A stretch of DNA of 64,000 nucleotides. Origin: Endothia cerciana (taxonomy: Eukaryota > Ascomycota > Sordariomycetes > Diaporthales > Cryphonectriaceae). The stretch covers positions 124,001 to 188,000 of the forward strand of contig JALRMH010000023.1 in assembly GCA_026119935.1 (NCBI GenBank), in the 5' to 3' direction. Shown here one piece after another: positions 1-11,134 of the stretch (position 1 is its first letter; each line of letters starts with the position of its first letter). Below the pieces are notes generated by a model that made no database searches, was not told where the DNA came from, and saw nothing but the letters and a program-made list of their open reading frames with translations. The position numbers were made by a program, and so were the translations under genes.

Positions 1-2
1 TT

Positions 3-1612
3 ATGAAGCCCTATTCCGAAGCTGACCTAGCCCAGGCGATCGAGGCTGTCAGGGCGGGCATATCACAGCGACAGGCCTCGAGAGAATAGGGCATTCCGAG
101 AGCCACTCTTCAGCATCGCCTGGCAGGAGGAGAATCGCATAAAACAGCTTATTCAGATAAGAAAAGGCTTTCTATTAGCCAGGAAAAGGAATTAGCTAAA
201 TGGATTCGCATTCAGGAAGCCCTAGGGCTGCCACCGAGCTATTCAGAACTCAGGCATTTTACTCAACAAATCCTCAAGGTCTAGGGCGACTCTCAGGCTA
301 TAGGAAAGAAGTGGACTCAGGCTTCTTTAAAGAGAAATCCAGAGATAAAGGTCCGAAAGACTCGAAAAATTGCCTCAGCTCGAATCAATAGAGCTACAAC
401 AGAGGTAATACAGCCTTAGTTTCGTCTTTTCAAGCTTCCTGAGATTCAAGCCATTAAGCCAGCTAATCGATAGAATATGGATGAGGCTAGGATAATAGAG
501 GGCTAAGGAGAGAATAGATTAGTCCTTAGTAGCTCTTCACGTTTAATCCAGAAAAAAGAGCCTGGATTGAAAGCCTGGACCTCTTTCCTTGAGTATATCT
601 GCTGTGGGCACTCATCTTCTTCCCTTGGTTATTTTTAAGAGCTTAACCGTACAATAATAATAGTTTTCTACTTGCCTAGAGCTTTTCAAGGGCTAGCAAT
701 TCACAGCAACAACAAATAAATAGACTGATAATACTATAGCACTTAAACAGCTAGAAAAGATCTTCATCCTAAGCAGCTAGCTAGCAGACCCTTTAGAAGC
801 GAGGCTGTTAGTCCTGGATAGCTATAGCAGCTATATAACTGAGGAGTTTATATGGAAATGCTTTCGAAACAATATTCTGTTGCTTTATTTGCCTCCTTAT
901 ACCTCTTATGTGCTTCAACCCCTTGATCTAGGGATCTTCTCATCTCTTAAAAGAGCATACAGAAAGAAAGTCAGTCTCCTAAGCTAATAAGGGGACTCAA
1001 TAGTCCTAGGCAAGCGATTATTCCTCGAAAACCCTTACCTAGCCTGTATAGAAGGTCCTTCTATCCAGAATATTAGGTCTGGATGGCAAGCTTTAGGTCT
1101 ATAGCTAGTCAGACTAGCTAAGCCGCTCTTAAGCCCTCTTCTCCTTAAGAATACTTCTCAGCGCACTCAGACCCAGCCGAATTGAGGCCCAAGGCCCTTA
1201 ATAACAGCCCAGCCTACCCAGAAAGCCTCCTCAAGCCAGCCGGATCTTATTTCAACTCCTCGAGGGGCTAAAGATCTATATCATCAGCTGCAGAAGATTC
1301 GGGGCTAGGTTTTAGATGAGCTAGGGCGCTGTTTAGTTACCAGAAAAATAAAAAAGGCTCAGGAAGAGAGGGATATAGAGCTAGCTAAGGCTCTGGAGGA
1401 AATCGATGCATTGAAAAGGCAGATTGAGGCTCTCAGGCCTAGTAAAAGAAGAAAGGTTGATATCAGCCCGGATTCGAGATTTGCAGATATTCAGGCTATA
1501 CAGAGGGCTTAAAATTCAGTCAATCGGAATGAGGATGGTCAGGATGAAGAGAGTGATGTCGAATTACCTACTGATGAAGAGGACTGTATTATAGTAGGCG
1601 AATAGGGCTGAG
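3..1612 (+). pseudogene. Decayed Fot1/pogo-type DDE transposase
   Basis: Remnant of a Tc1/mariner-superfamily (Fot1/pogo) transposase. From position 3 the first frame reads like the N-terminal helix-turn-helix region of this family (SEADLAQAIEAVRAG, then a GIPRATLQHR segment). A NMDEARIIEG stretch near 475-505 corresponds to the first catalytic Asp region, and LVLDSYSSY near 815-840 to the conserved LDGHGSH box around the second Asp. A YTSYVLQPLDLG motif and a charged C-terminal tail (about 1320-1610) follow. The frame is interrupted by many TAG and TAA stops (first at 87-89) and at least one frame change. The G/H-to-S/Y changes and TAG/TAA stops are what C:G-to-T:A mutation (RIP) produces. 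The left end lies outside the window. Dead copy; family assignment is solid, exact subfamily is not. Confidence 0.85.
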
Positions 1613-1642
1613 AAATATAAATAATATATCTATATATATATA

Positions 1643-1715
1643 GGTGGTGTGGCTGGCCAGGGTGGCCGAAAGTTACGGGTGGCCGAAAGTTACCCCCTGC
1701 GACTTATTTGGCGTT
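1643..1715. repeat. Right terminal repeat of the pogo-like element
   Basis: Just after the transposase remnant and a TA-rich run there is GTGGCTGGCCAGGGTGG (1649-1665), followed by two direct copies of GGTGGCCGAAAGTTAC and then a GACTTAT motif. The same 17-mer followed by a similar GACTTAT segment recurs at 33288-33332. Its position directly 3' of the transposase suggests the terminal (inverted) repeat of the element; the partner end is outside the window. Confidence 0.6.
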
Positions 1716-2459
1716 CATTTTCGTAACAAGTAGTTTAACTTATATTTGTTCATAAATAGAGATACTACTCGCCTAGTAATGTCAAACGTGGCAGAGAAGC
1801 GATTGCTGACGAAACTCAGCAGTAGACCGATTTGGATGGCGACGACGCGTAGAGCACAAGAGATGACCTAACTACCACGACGCGCCTCTCTGCCAATCTG
1901 CAACAAATTTCTCTGCACTTCCAACGCCCCCGTGCTCCTCCCGCTCGTGCAGCAGAGTGTCTCATGCTCCAACAAAGTATCAGCGCGCGTATAAAAGTGG
2001 ACACAGGGAACCACACCCATGCTACACATTCGAAACTCGCGTTGTGCCAGGGGCGCCGCCAAGAGATTGCTTTTTGGGAGGAAACCCCTTTGACGATGAG
2101 GCTGCGGATCCGCCGACTGAGGGAGATGGGACTTTGCCCTGCAATGTGATCAATGGGCTTTGGTGCTCTGTCCGCCCCTGTCTCGCAAGTTGTCAACCTC
2201 GTCAATGTCGCGATCAGGAGTTCAAGTGCACGGCATGTAAGGCGAGCAATTTGCGAGCAGCATGAAGCTGTATGAACAGAAGATTGATAATATGGTTCAG
2301 GTATAGATCGAAACGCTCGAAAAGAGACCTAGTCATCCCCGCCTCTAACCAGCTAGTTGACGAGTTAAAATGTAACGCTTCACTTTCTATCCAGCATTCA
2401 TCGTGAGACCCTCATTCCATGTCCTACCCCCCCCCTCCCACCGTTCCAACCAGAACACT
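1716..2459. other. Gene-free stretch
   Basis: Between the transposon end and the 3' end of the Egh16-like gene I find only short overlapping ORFs on both strands with no recognisable protein content or splice continuity. It includes the presumed 3' UTR of the next gene. Confidence 0.5.
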
Positions 2460-3563
2460 TTAGTTGCCCTTGTTTCCCTTGTTCTTCTTGCCGTTGCCGT
2501 TGCCGTTGCCTTTGTTCGTAGCGGCAGTGGTAGAGGTCGTAGCAGCGGCGGCAGAAGAAGTCGTAGCAGCATTAGCGGCACCGGCGGCGGCCAGAGCAGG
2601 TGTCTGTACAGGGGCGGCCTTGCTGACGATGGTGGGCGCGATCAGCTTAGAGACGGCATCCAGGGCGGCGGCCTGCTCCGCGGTGCCGCCGACCTGGTTG
2701 GCGGCGATGGCGCCGGGCAGGTCCTTCTGGTCCTGCTGGACCTGGGCGTTGACCTCGTCGAGACTGGCCGCGGTGGCGATGTCGGCGGCCACGTTGGTCT
2801 TGGTGGTGGTGTCGGTCTGCTGCACGGCGATGCACCCGCCGAAGGGCCCCGCCAGGGCGTTGTTCCGGCACCGCACCGTGCAGACGTTGCCCGTGGACCC
2901 GCCCGTGCAGTTCATGTTGGTCGGCAGGGTGACGGTCATGTTGAAGTCCTGCGTCTTGGCCTGCGAGAAGCCGTTCGCGCCCGGGACATTGTTGGTCACC
3001 TCCAGCGCGGTCTGGCCCGTCGCGCCGAGGGTGTTACCGGTCGGGTCCATGTCACACTGGGGGGAGAGAAGAACAGTGTCAGCACATTGCGCGTGGTAAC
3101 GAGGGCTGGATATATGAGCTCATCCGGGTGGGGGGAAGCAACTCACGGTGTAGGGGCCGGCACCGTCGGCGTTCACTTGGTGGATCGTCATGGTGATCTT
3201 CGAGCCGGACTTGACCTGGGTCACCTGGCCGGCGGCCAGCGCGTTCTCCGTGTTCTCGCCAACGTCGATGTTGCCACCGATCTCTGTCCGCCCGCACTCG
3301 TTGGCGACGTTGTTTGAAATCTCGGCGTCGCGGATGAGGGTGGCGTCTTGCTGGCAAGGGCTAATACTTGTGCAGTTCCTTGCGAGGTCCTCGACTGCTC
3401 CATTGTTAGCGAGGGGCGTGTGAGAACGAGGTGGGAGGGAAGGAATGGTCTTGCCTTGGAAACCGACGCTCATCCCGGAGTCGCCATAGGCGGCGATGAT
3501 CTGAGAGTGGCCGTGAGCAACGGCGGCCAGAGCGGCCAGGGCGAAAAGCCTCATGGAAGACAT
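2460..3563 (-). CDS. Egh16-like (MAS3-type) secreted protein
   Basis: Secreted protein of the gEgh16/MAS1/MAS3 family, known from powdery-mildew and rice-blast infection structures and widespread in plant- and insect-associated fungi; biochemical role unknown. Coding exons are 3563-3455, 3394-3147 and 3056-2460, giving 317 aa. The signal peptide is about residues 1-18. Family landmarks follow: GDSGMSVGFQ, ARNCTSISPCQQD, NECGRTEIGGNIDVGE, TIHQVNADGAGPYTCD, and the Cys-rich VCTVRCRNNALAGPFGGC. The C-terminal third is Ala/Thr-rich and ends in a short basic G/N/K tail. Intron 1 has a GC donor (AAG/GCAAGA) with a GCTAAC branch point, and only this reading restores VGFQV-EDLARNC; intron 2 is GT-AG. 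ATG at 3563 places the hydrophobic leader first. Expressed alone, with no operon-like neighbour. Confidence 0.9.
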
Positions 3564-6218
3564 CTTGACGGATGATGTTTTTTGGAAGGAAGGAAGAACG
3601 AAACGATAAATGTATCCCAAAAAGTACCCAAAATGAATGAAGGCCCAGCCTAAGAAGAAGTAGAATGGAAAAACTGATTAGTCCAGCGTGAGAATCCTCA
3701 GGATCCCAGAATGAAAGTTAGAACAATGGCTGATGATGATCGATGGCGGAAGTTAGCCAAGGCGGCCGGTTAGTGCTTCCTATATATTCCTCGTGGGCTC
3801 ACGATGTGCATGAGATGACCGTTTGGTTGCCACGCCCTGTCCCTGGCGTCCCATGGTTTGGACGACGAGAGGGCTGAGCGTCCAGCCGCGCGTTTCGTCC
3901 AGGAGGCCATTTGCAAACATCGTCGTCTCTTGTTTGCCTTCGAACAAATACCGTCGCAGGGTGGTGGAGTGAGCCGCCTACAGAAGTGTGAGTCTAGGGT
4001 GTGGCTCTTGGTGTTTTGACACAAGGTAGGCACACGACCTACCCTCTAAGGGACGTTTACACCCCTGGGGCGTGCGGGCTCCCTGGCACGCCTGGGTATG
4101 AAGAATTGGTAGCGGGACTGCAGGGCGCGGGATGACCCTTGACGGCCGCTGAAAGCCATCCTAGATCTTCCGTCGGTTCGATTCCAGAATTATGGACCGC
4201 GAGGCCCTCACCTGGGTAGTGCGGCTCGGCGGGAGTACCTACATGAATGGCAAGCACTCGCTTTGTCTCAGTCCAGGGCTGATGACGTCCCTCGGCAGCC
4301 TCCCCTGCACTGCGGATCCGAACAGTAGGAACGAGGTTCAGGCGCCCAGGGGCTCTACTGTGTCCCCATGGTTCCACTCGGAAACGTGGACGGTGAGCTT
4401 GGAGGTTTGGTTTGCCAACATGCACGAAAGTGCCCTCTCTTCATGCCTGCCGTTCTTCTGCTGATGTTCCAGAGATGGCTCGACTGCCAGGATGAGAGAG
4501 AGAAATGAGACGAATGTTTGTCTCACACATGCACCGCGGAGCGCCCTCGGCATGCCCCGTCTGGAAGCACCGCCGCTTGTAGTCTGCCCGGCGCTATTCC
4601 CGGGCCTGCTGCAGTGAGGTTTTGGCTATACACCTCACTGTCTATGTCTGACAGAAGGCGTGGCGAGTTACATCAGTATGCTGGTAGTTATCCTTACCGA
4701 CCCCGTCGAGGTAGACTAGATCGTCAGGTTCCGGATCTACGAGTTGGTAGATCACTACAGAGCACATGGAGTTCACCACCATGCAGACGATCGCCTGGCT
4801 ACCATGAAATATGAAGTGACGAGGGCAAGCATTACCGACGAAGTTCAAGGGCTCTGTATCCGAAAACTTACCGGACTGTCGGTCAAGTACCTGTCAAAAA
4901 AGATATGAGGACTGCGATACGCTGTGCAAGGGGAAATAAGTCTAAAAACTGGCTCGGTGGCTTCCAAGGACAGTCGTACGTTCCTCTCGTCTACCAATAC
5001 ACTGACAGTGTGAGAAGAATCCCCCTGTGTGTCGACGGCCAAGGGTGCCCCTGCGGTAATCCTGTCAAGGTGTCCCTATTACCGCTTGAGCCTCCTGTTG
5101 GACATGGGTGGGTCTGACGTTTCGACGGTTTTGATGCATCGAACCACCATAGATGCTATCCTTCATCTTACAAATTCGGCCTCATTCTTTGTCCAATCGC
5201 GCCGGCTTCGAGCAGCGGCTTTGTGCAGGAAAAATGTACCCGGGCAGGTCTTCTGTGTGGGAGACTGTACTCGGCATGACTTGACCAGTCGTCTGCCTTC
5301 TGACGAGAATTCGTTGTTGGCGTACCGGTTGTGCCCCTGTTGGGAGCAATACCCAAGCCCGGTGCCAGGGGATTGGCAACTGATGTGCTCGAGTCAGCAG
5401 AGACGGCAGTGGGGCCCAGCGCCCTGAACGTAGTTGATTCTCTGATAGTTTTCTCACGACTGAACATAGCACTATGCTATTCTGGGAGCCTTACGTGGAG
5501 AGTGGTCCAGATTGATACCAGAAGCCTCAGAACAAGGCCGTCGTGGCGTGTGAGTTAGCTAGCCATAGCATTCAACACCTTGGTCCAGAGGTAGACTGGT
5601 CGTCGGGCAAACAGCCTCAGCAAAGGACAATTTTTCTTTCGTTATTCGATTGCCGAGGTGATCCTCATGTCTGTGCTACAGTAGCATTCTGTGCCCTATA
5701 TTTCGCCCAAGATTCTGCCCTATCTCTGTGCATTGGTCGGTCCCATGTCCGTGACACCCATCCGGTGTTTATAACATATTGGCGCGAGAACAACGGCATG
5801 ATACGTGCCAAGTCTTTGAGTGACTCCGATACCCGGACGGACGGAGAAAATTCGTCTTTCATCGCGGTGGTCCGACTGAAGGCCAGCACATCGGTACTGG
5901 ACGGCGTGTCCGTTGCGTTAGACTGAGGTATAGATGTGTCAGAAAGCCACTACCCTGCTTATAGAGATTCGTTGGTTCTCTCCCACCCACCTCCTCTTTG
6001 AAGTTTTGAAGGAGTCTCAGCAAGGATTCTCATCTTGTACTAGATGGCCACTGAGAACATGAGAATGGCATCAACTGACGACTTGATCATGGTAGTAGAT
6101 GTAACACCTGAGCCGCACATGGCCTCCGTGGCGATTTCACAATTCCAACGATGCCATAATCCTGGAAAAGTCATCTCAAGGGCTTGCTTATTCTACTTGG
6201 GGTAGGTCCGTCCCGGAA
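3564..6218. other. Gene-free stretch
   Basis: About 2.65 kb with scattered ORFs of 60-130 codons on both strands (for example around 5029-5470 and 5543-5926), none with recognisable motifs or plausible splice partners. It holds the promoter of the Egh16-like gene on its left and the 3' flank of the rhodopsin-domain gene on its right. A divergent unrecognised gene cannot be excluded. Confidence 0.45.
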
Positions 6219-7687
6219 TCAACTGTGCTCGAGTTGGATATTTGATAACCGAAGGTCATCAGCATCCGTTCCGAGACTCTCCAATTCTGAAATGCGAATG
6301 GTCTCATCTGGTATTGACATCATGGTCAAGTCGTATGTATCATCCCTATCTCGGCCGGCTGGCCTTCCTCCTCGCGCTTCCAATTTTTCACGGTAGGCGG
6401 ACCGCTGTGGCCAGGCTGGCGGTTTCCTCTTCGCCGCGGAATGGGAGAAGAGCTGAGGAAATGCTGAAAGGCTGGCGATAATGACGACTGGAGAGCGAGA
6501 GGGGCAGGCGTCAGCGTATTTTCATACAGGGCAGGCACAGGCATGGATGGGAGCTGTGATGGCATGTCCAGGACCTACCAAGTGATGTTTGAATTGCACT
6601 CCACATCACGACGATCACCGGGTCCAGATCGTCACTTTTTCCAATCTTTATCGTGCACATGTAATGAGCGCGCATTATGGAAATCGCAATAGTGATAAGG
6701 GATAGGGACACAAGCCCTACGAGCGCCAATTTTCTTCGCAGCTTCACCTTCAAACCCCGAAGCAATGAGAAGGGCGAGGCCATAACTATATGATCTGCTA
6801 TCAGCACATGTCCTTTCTGAAGTTCTCCCCATGTGCTATGATAAAAAAAAAAAAAAAACCGCATTCAGGTTCACTTTACTTAAGAGATCAGAAAGAACAT
6901 CTAGGGCCGTATTCGTCGCGATCATTGGGATGTCCAAATTGTGAAAGGCGGTCAGGTGACAATAATCGAACACCCACGTCCGAAGATCCGAACATGCACG
7001 TGTAGGGGAAATAGCTGATCGAAACGATATAGGCAGCAAGTGTGACTACGAGTCCAGGCCACCAGACTCGTTTTTGTTCTCGAACCCTGTGGCCGAGGCG
7101 TCTGAAGAAGAATAATAGTGGCAGCTTTACTGCGACCAATGTGGTGTAGTAAAGGAACAGACAGACTGCTTGAATCCTAATATATAGTGTGGCAGACGAC
7201 TTATAATCTGGCCCAGGCGCTTCTAGGCCAAACTGTATAAATATGGATCGATACCTGTTCAAGATTAGCCATCTGCAGACAATATCCTGACCTTCTCGGC
7301 CGAGACAGCGCAAAGAAGAGAGGAAGAAGAAAAGAAGAAAACAAAAAGCCACAAGATGTAGATGAGACGTTTCTCCTCAAGCTGAAAACACAGAAAGACG
7401 GACATATATTCGGCTACCCATTGCCAAAGACTCATCCTGACCAAGGCGATGAGACATCCTACAACAAGGCAGTAGTCATCCAAGAACAGACGCCGTAGTC
7501 CACAACAACGTGAGACTAGGCGAAGGACGAGGAAGACCAATGACAACCCGGTGACAGTCCAGCAGACAGCCTGGAAATTCTGTCAGAGTTTGTGTCTATC
7601 GCAGGAACATTTGATGATGGGTACCTTGAATGCCGGGCACGACAGCCTAAAACGGACTTGGTCGTCTCGCCATTGTGACAAGGGCAT
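6219..7687 (-). CDS. Fungal rhodopsin-domain (PTH11-like) membrane protein, one-base frameshift
   Basis: Multi-pass plasma-membrane protein of the fungal integral-membrane family related to PTH11-type receptors. Proposed coding exons are 7687-7625, 7570-7353, 7272-6880, 6785-6579 and 6487-6219, all with GT-AG introns. Landmarks are LRLVSRCC and FLDDYCLVV (first helix and following Asp pair), LFLYYTTLVAVKLPLLFFFRRL, QKRVWWPGLVVTLAAYIVS, ALDVLSDLLIMASPFSLLRG, and WSAIQTSLVVIIASLSAF. A hydrophilic tail of about 75 residues follows. The exons total 1150 bases, one more than a multiple of three. The extra base lies near 6971-6990, where the frame changes between the FGSSD and FDYCHL segments; corrected length would be 382 aa. 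Either a young pseudogene or a base-call error. The first exon (21 codons) is the weakest part of the model. Confidence 0.7.
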
Positions 7688-9154
7688 GATGTTGGTCGTG
7701 CAGCAGGTGATGTAGATAAACCATAGATCGTGTAATATCATGCCCTGCGAGCGAGCAAAATCTCGCGCATTTGAAAAAGGAAAGAAAAGGAAGTAGAAAA
7801 GAAAAAAAAAAAAAAAAAGATCTACAGTCACCAGTGATGACATCCATGATTGCACAGTCTCGCGAAACACAGAAGTTGTTCCGCATGCGGCCGAAGCACC
7901 TTGGGGCGTAAACAGGACACGACGCTCCAGACCGAGGACGCCATCCAAATGCGGAAGCGATTCAGATTTTACTTTTCGAACATCCTCGCCCTAGTTTCCG
8001 GCGATCTCTGCGCTTCTCTACCACGTAAATCCCGCTCTGGGGCTCAACAACCTTCGGAAACCCAGGGGTGCTGCCGGCTGTGAATAGAGCAGCTAGGCCG
8101 TCGAAGGCCCAAACCCCGAGCACTTGGTCTAGCTGAGCGTCGGTCAGTCGTTATAGGACCAAACGCGCCGAAATACAGCGATGGCTGCCCTGTCTCTTTC
8201 GAACTGACGCTGCAGGTTACGAAGGTCCTGGGCCATCTTCCTAGGCGCAGGTTGCAGGTTGCAAAGGTGGAGGCAGGGAAAGGGTCAGAAATGAATGGAT
8301 GGCTAATTCAGAACTTGTTTCAGGGCAAAGTCTGTGTATTATGCTCCAGAGAGAAGAGAAGAGATCTAACTGGCGGCAGCAAAGGCTGCGAGGTCTAGTC
8401 TAGGACAGGCGGTTGGCTGTGGGCCTTGCACAGAACTCATGTTTGCGGTTATATTCCACCCTGCCGCGGACAGGCTTATGAATTCTCCAGCTTTCTCTTA
8501 GGCTCCAACATTCACAGTATTCTTACGGTCCAGATCCTCCCACGCGAAGCAAGATGAGATGCGATGTACATACGACTGCTCGAAGCAGGTGCAGAGGGGT
8601 TCTCTCAAGTTAGAGAATATATGAATTATGCAATTGCTTTGATATGATATTGAATTAATTGCATGGAATGGGTGTCTAGCAAATACGGAGTATGCGTATC
8701 ACGATTTTTCATGTTGAACCTTAATTAATTCCTCCAATCGGTGGACACCACCCATAGTCTCCCGGCCGGAAGAGGTAATTCGGAATGACAGCATCTCTTC
8801 GACCACGTCTTTCAGGCAACCGAGATCAGAACATATCAGACTATGAAGACCTCAGATCTCATAATTGCACAGTTGTGATAGCTTGTGGGGCTCAGTGCCT
8901 TCGAGCCGCGATGTTACTGTGGAGAGAGAGAGAGAGAGAGAGAGGACTCACATCGCTACGACGGCCCGTAATTTTGGGACAATAGCTACTGCTGCTCGCT
9001 ACTGCTGCTATGCATTATGGATACTGAGGAGTGCTAGACTTACTATATGAGGCCGTATTCGACTCCAAGAATACGCTTCTTCGCTCGACTGCTGACCCGA
9101 CACCATAAGGCCCTCCCGTTCTTAGCCTCATCAGGGCATAACCTAGACATTGAC
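7688..9154. other. Gene-free stretch with (GA)n microsatellite
   Basis: Contains the upstream region of the rhodopsin-domain gene and of the GH30 gene, which are divergent. Poly-A/T runs occur near 7803-7820 and a (GA)12 microsatellite lies at 8921-8944. No convincing coding sequence. Confidence 0.5.
8921..8944. repeat. (GA)n microsatellite
   Basis: Twelve GA units upstream of the GH30 gene. Confidence 0.9.
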
Positions 9155-10873
9155 ATGGCTTCCTTTAGCAAATACGCTGTGGCAGCAGTCAATATTGGGC
9201 TGGCTGCCGCCCAGACAGCGATCGAGGTCGACCTCACCACCACGTACCAGACAATCGATGGCTTCGGCTTCTCACAAGCCTTCGGGCGAGCCAGCGAGTT
9301 CCAGGCGCTCGCGCCCGCGCCCCAGCAGCAGGGTCTCGACCTCCTCTTCGACACCACCGTCGGGGCCGGGATGACAATCATCCGGAACCGCATCGGCTCC
9401 AACGGCACCGGCGACGGCATCGAGCCGACCAGCCCCGGCTCCCCGAGCGCGAATGCGACGTACGTGTGGGATGACGACGACGAGGGGCAGGTCTGGTTCA
9501 GCCAGCAGGCCATGAGCTATGGCGTGACGACCATCTATGCTGACGCGTGGAGCGCGCCCGGGTTCATGAAGACAAACGACGAGGACATCGACGGCGGGTA
9601 CCTGTGCGGGACGACCGGCCATACCTGTTCGTCCGGGGACTGGCGACAGGCGTATGCGAACCTCTTGGTGGAGTATATCGAGCTGTACAAGGCGGCAGGA
9701 ATCCCCATCACGCATGTTGGGTTCCTGAACGAGCCAGACCTGGCGTGAGTCCTTCGTGTCAGCCATGCCCCAAATATCTAGTCCTCCTTGCGGTCGGAGG
9801 ACGTGGATCTCTTGCTTACACCTTCCGATAGCACGAGCTACTCCTCGATGCTCGTCACCGTCTCGGACCCCGTTGAAGTCACTTCTTTTGTCCCCATCCT
9901 CTACGACACACTGGAGTCATCAGGGCTCAGTCCCGTCAAGATTGCCTGCTGCGACATGACCGGCTGGTACGACGCACAGGTAGTCACCGCAGCACTGGCG
10001 GCCGCCGGTAGCATCAGCCCCTACATCGGCCTGCTCACCAGCCACATGTACGGCGGGGACCCAGGCTCCCTCATCGACAGCAGCCTCGCCGGCCTCCCGC
10101 CGGTGTGGATGACGGAGGGGGCGGACCTGGATGACGCGTGGTGCACGACGTGGTACAGCTCCGGCGGGCTGTGTGAGGGCCTGACCTGGGCCGAGAAGAT
10201 CTCGACGGGCATCCTGTCCGCAAACCTGTCGGCGTATCTGTACTGGGAGGGCCTCGAGGCCGACGAGGCCTCGGCCTCGAGCTACCTGGTCGCCGTGCTG
10301 GACGGCGAGACGGCGACGGCATCCGGAAGGCTGTGGGCTTTCGCCATGTGGAGCCGGTTCATCCGTCCCGGTGCCGTCAGGGTGGGCACGTCGGGCACCA
10401 TCTCGGGCGTGGCGATCGGAGCGTTCGAGAACACTGATGGGAGCATCGTGGTGGCCTTCACCAACTCCGGGAGCGCCGCGGAGTCCGCGGCGGTCTCCTT
10501 CAGCGGTTTCACACCCTCGGCTGCGAGTGCCTGGCTGACAGATAATACCAATTCAGTCAACTCGACGACGGTAACCCTTTCAGGGGGCATAGCGACGGTG
10601 TCTCTACCTTCCTACTCGGTTGTGACCGTCAAGCTGACGGGGACTGCTGGGGGTGGCACGACCAGCAGCAGTACCAGCAGCGGCACCACTCTGACCACTT
10701 CCGTCACGACCAAGTCCAGCACGACCTCGTCTGTGGTGACGACCACTACCTCGACGAGCGGCACTTGTTCCAGCTTGTATGGCCAGTGTGGAGGCACTGG
10801 GTGGACCGGAGCTACGTGTTGCTCCTCGGGGGCCTGCACGTATGATAACGATGGCTACTCCCAGTGCATATAA
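9155..10873 (+). CDS. GH30 (subfamily 7-like) xylan-active hydrolase with C-terminal CBM1
   Basis: Secreted glycoside hydrolase of family GH30, most like the fungal GH30_7 xylanase/glucuronoxylanase group acting on plant xylan. Exons 9155-9744 and 9832-10873 (intron GTGAGT...CGATAG) give 543 aa. There is a short secretion leader (MASFSKYAVAAVNIGLAAAQ), then the family opening QTIDGFGFSQAFGRA. The acid/base Glu is in FLNEPD, just before the intron, and the nucleophile Glu in WMTEGAD. A beta-sandwich follows (about residues 370-450), then a Ser/Thr-rich linker (about 455-505), and finally a cellulose-binding CBM1 of about 36 residues with the usual Cys spacing (SLYGQCGGTGWTG...CCSSG...YSQCI). 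The upstream in-frame extension from 9047 lacks an ATG-led signal peptide, so 9155 is preferred. Precise substrate is inference. Confidence 0.93.
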
Positions 10874-11134
10874 GGGGTGGGAAGTTCAGCCAGACACCAG
10901 ACGATGGAGGACTTGTCTATATCCAAGGGACCTTATACCATTATGTGTTGAAGTCCCAGTCATAATAAAAGGCAATATTTTTATTGCAAGAGATTATATT
11001 TGATGACTTGGTATCATAAATATTGTACTCATACAGTCATTGTGAACCCACGAAGACACCCCATTCCCTCCTGAGTGCCTGTCAGTGGCCCAGAAACCGA
11101 CACAGCGGCCGTTTTCCCATGCTGAAACACGGGC

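Noticed and set aside
2403..3317. 304-codon plus-strand ORF over the Egh16-like gene
   Set aside because: Antisense frame of the third exon; Arg/Gly-rich without domain, while the minus strand matches a known family.
4174..4186. GGTTCGATTCC, resembling a tRNA T-arm (B box)
   Set aside because: The T stem has two mismatches and no A box, anticodon arm or acceptor pairing could be built upstream.
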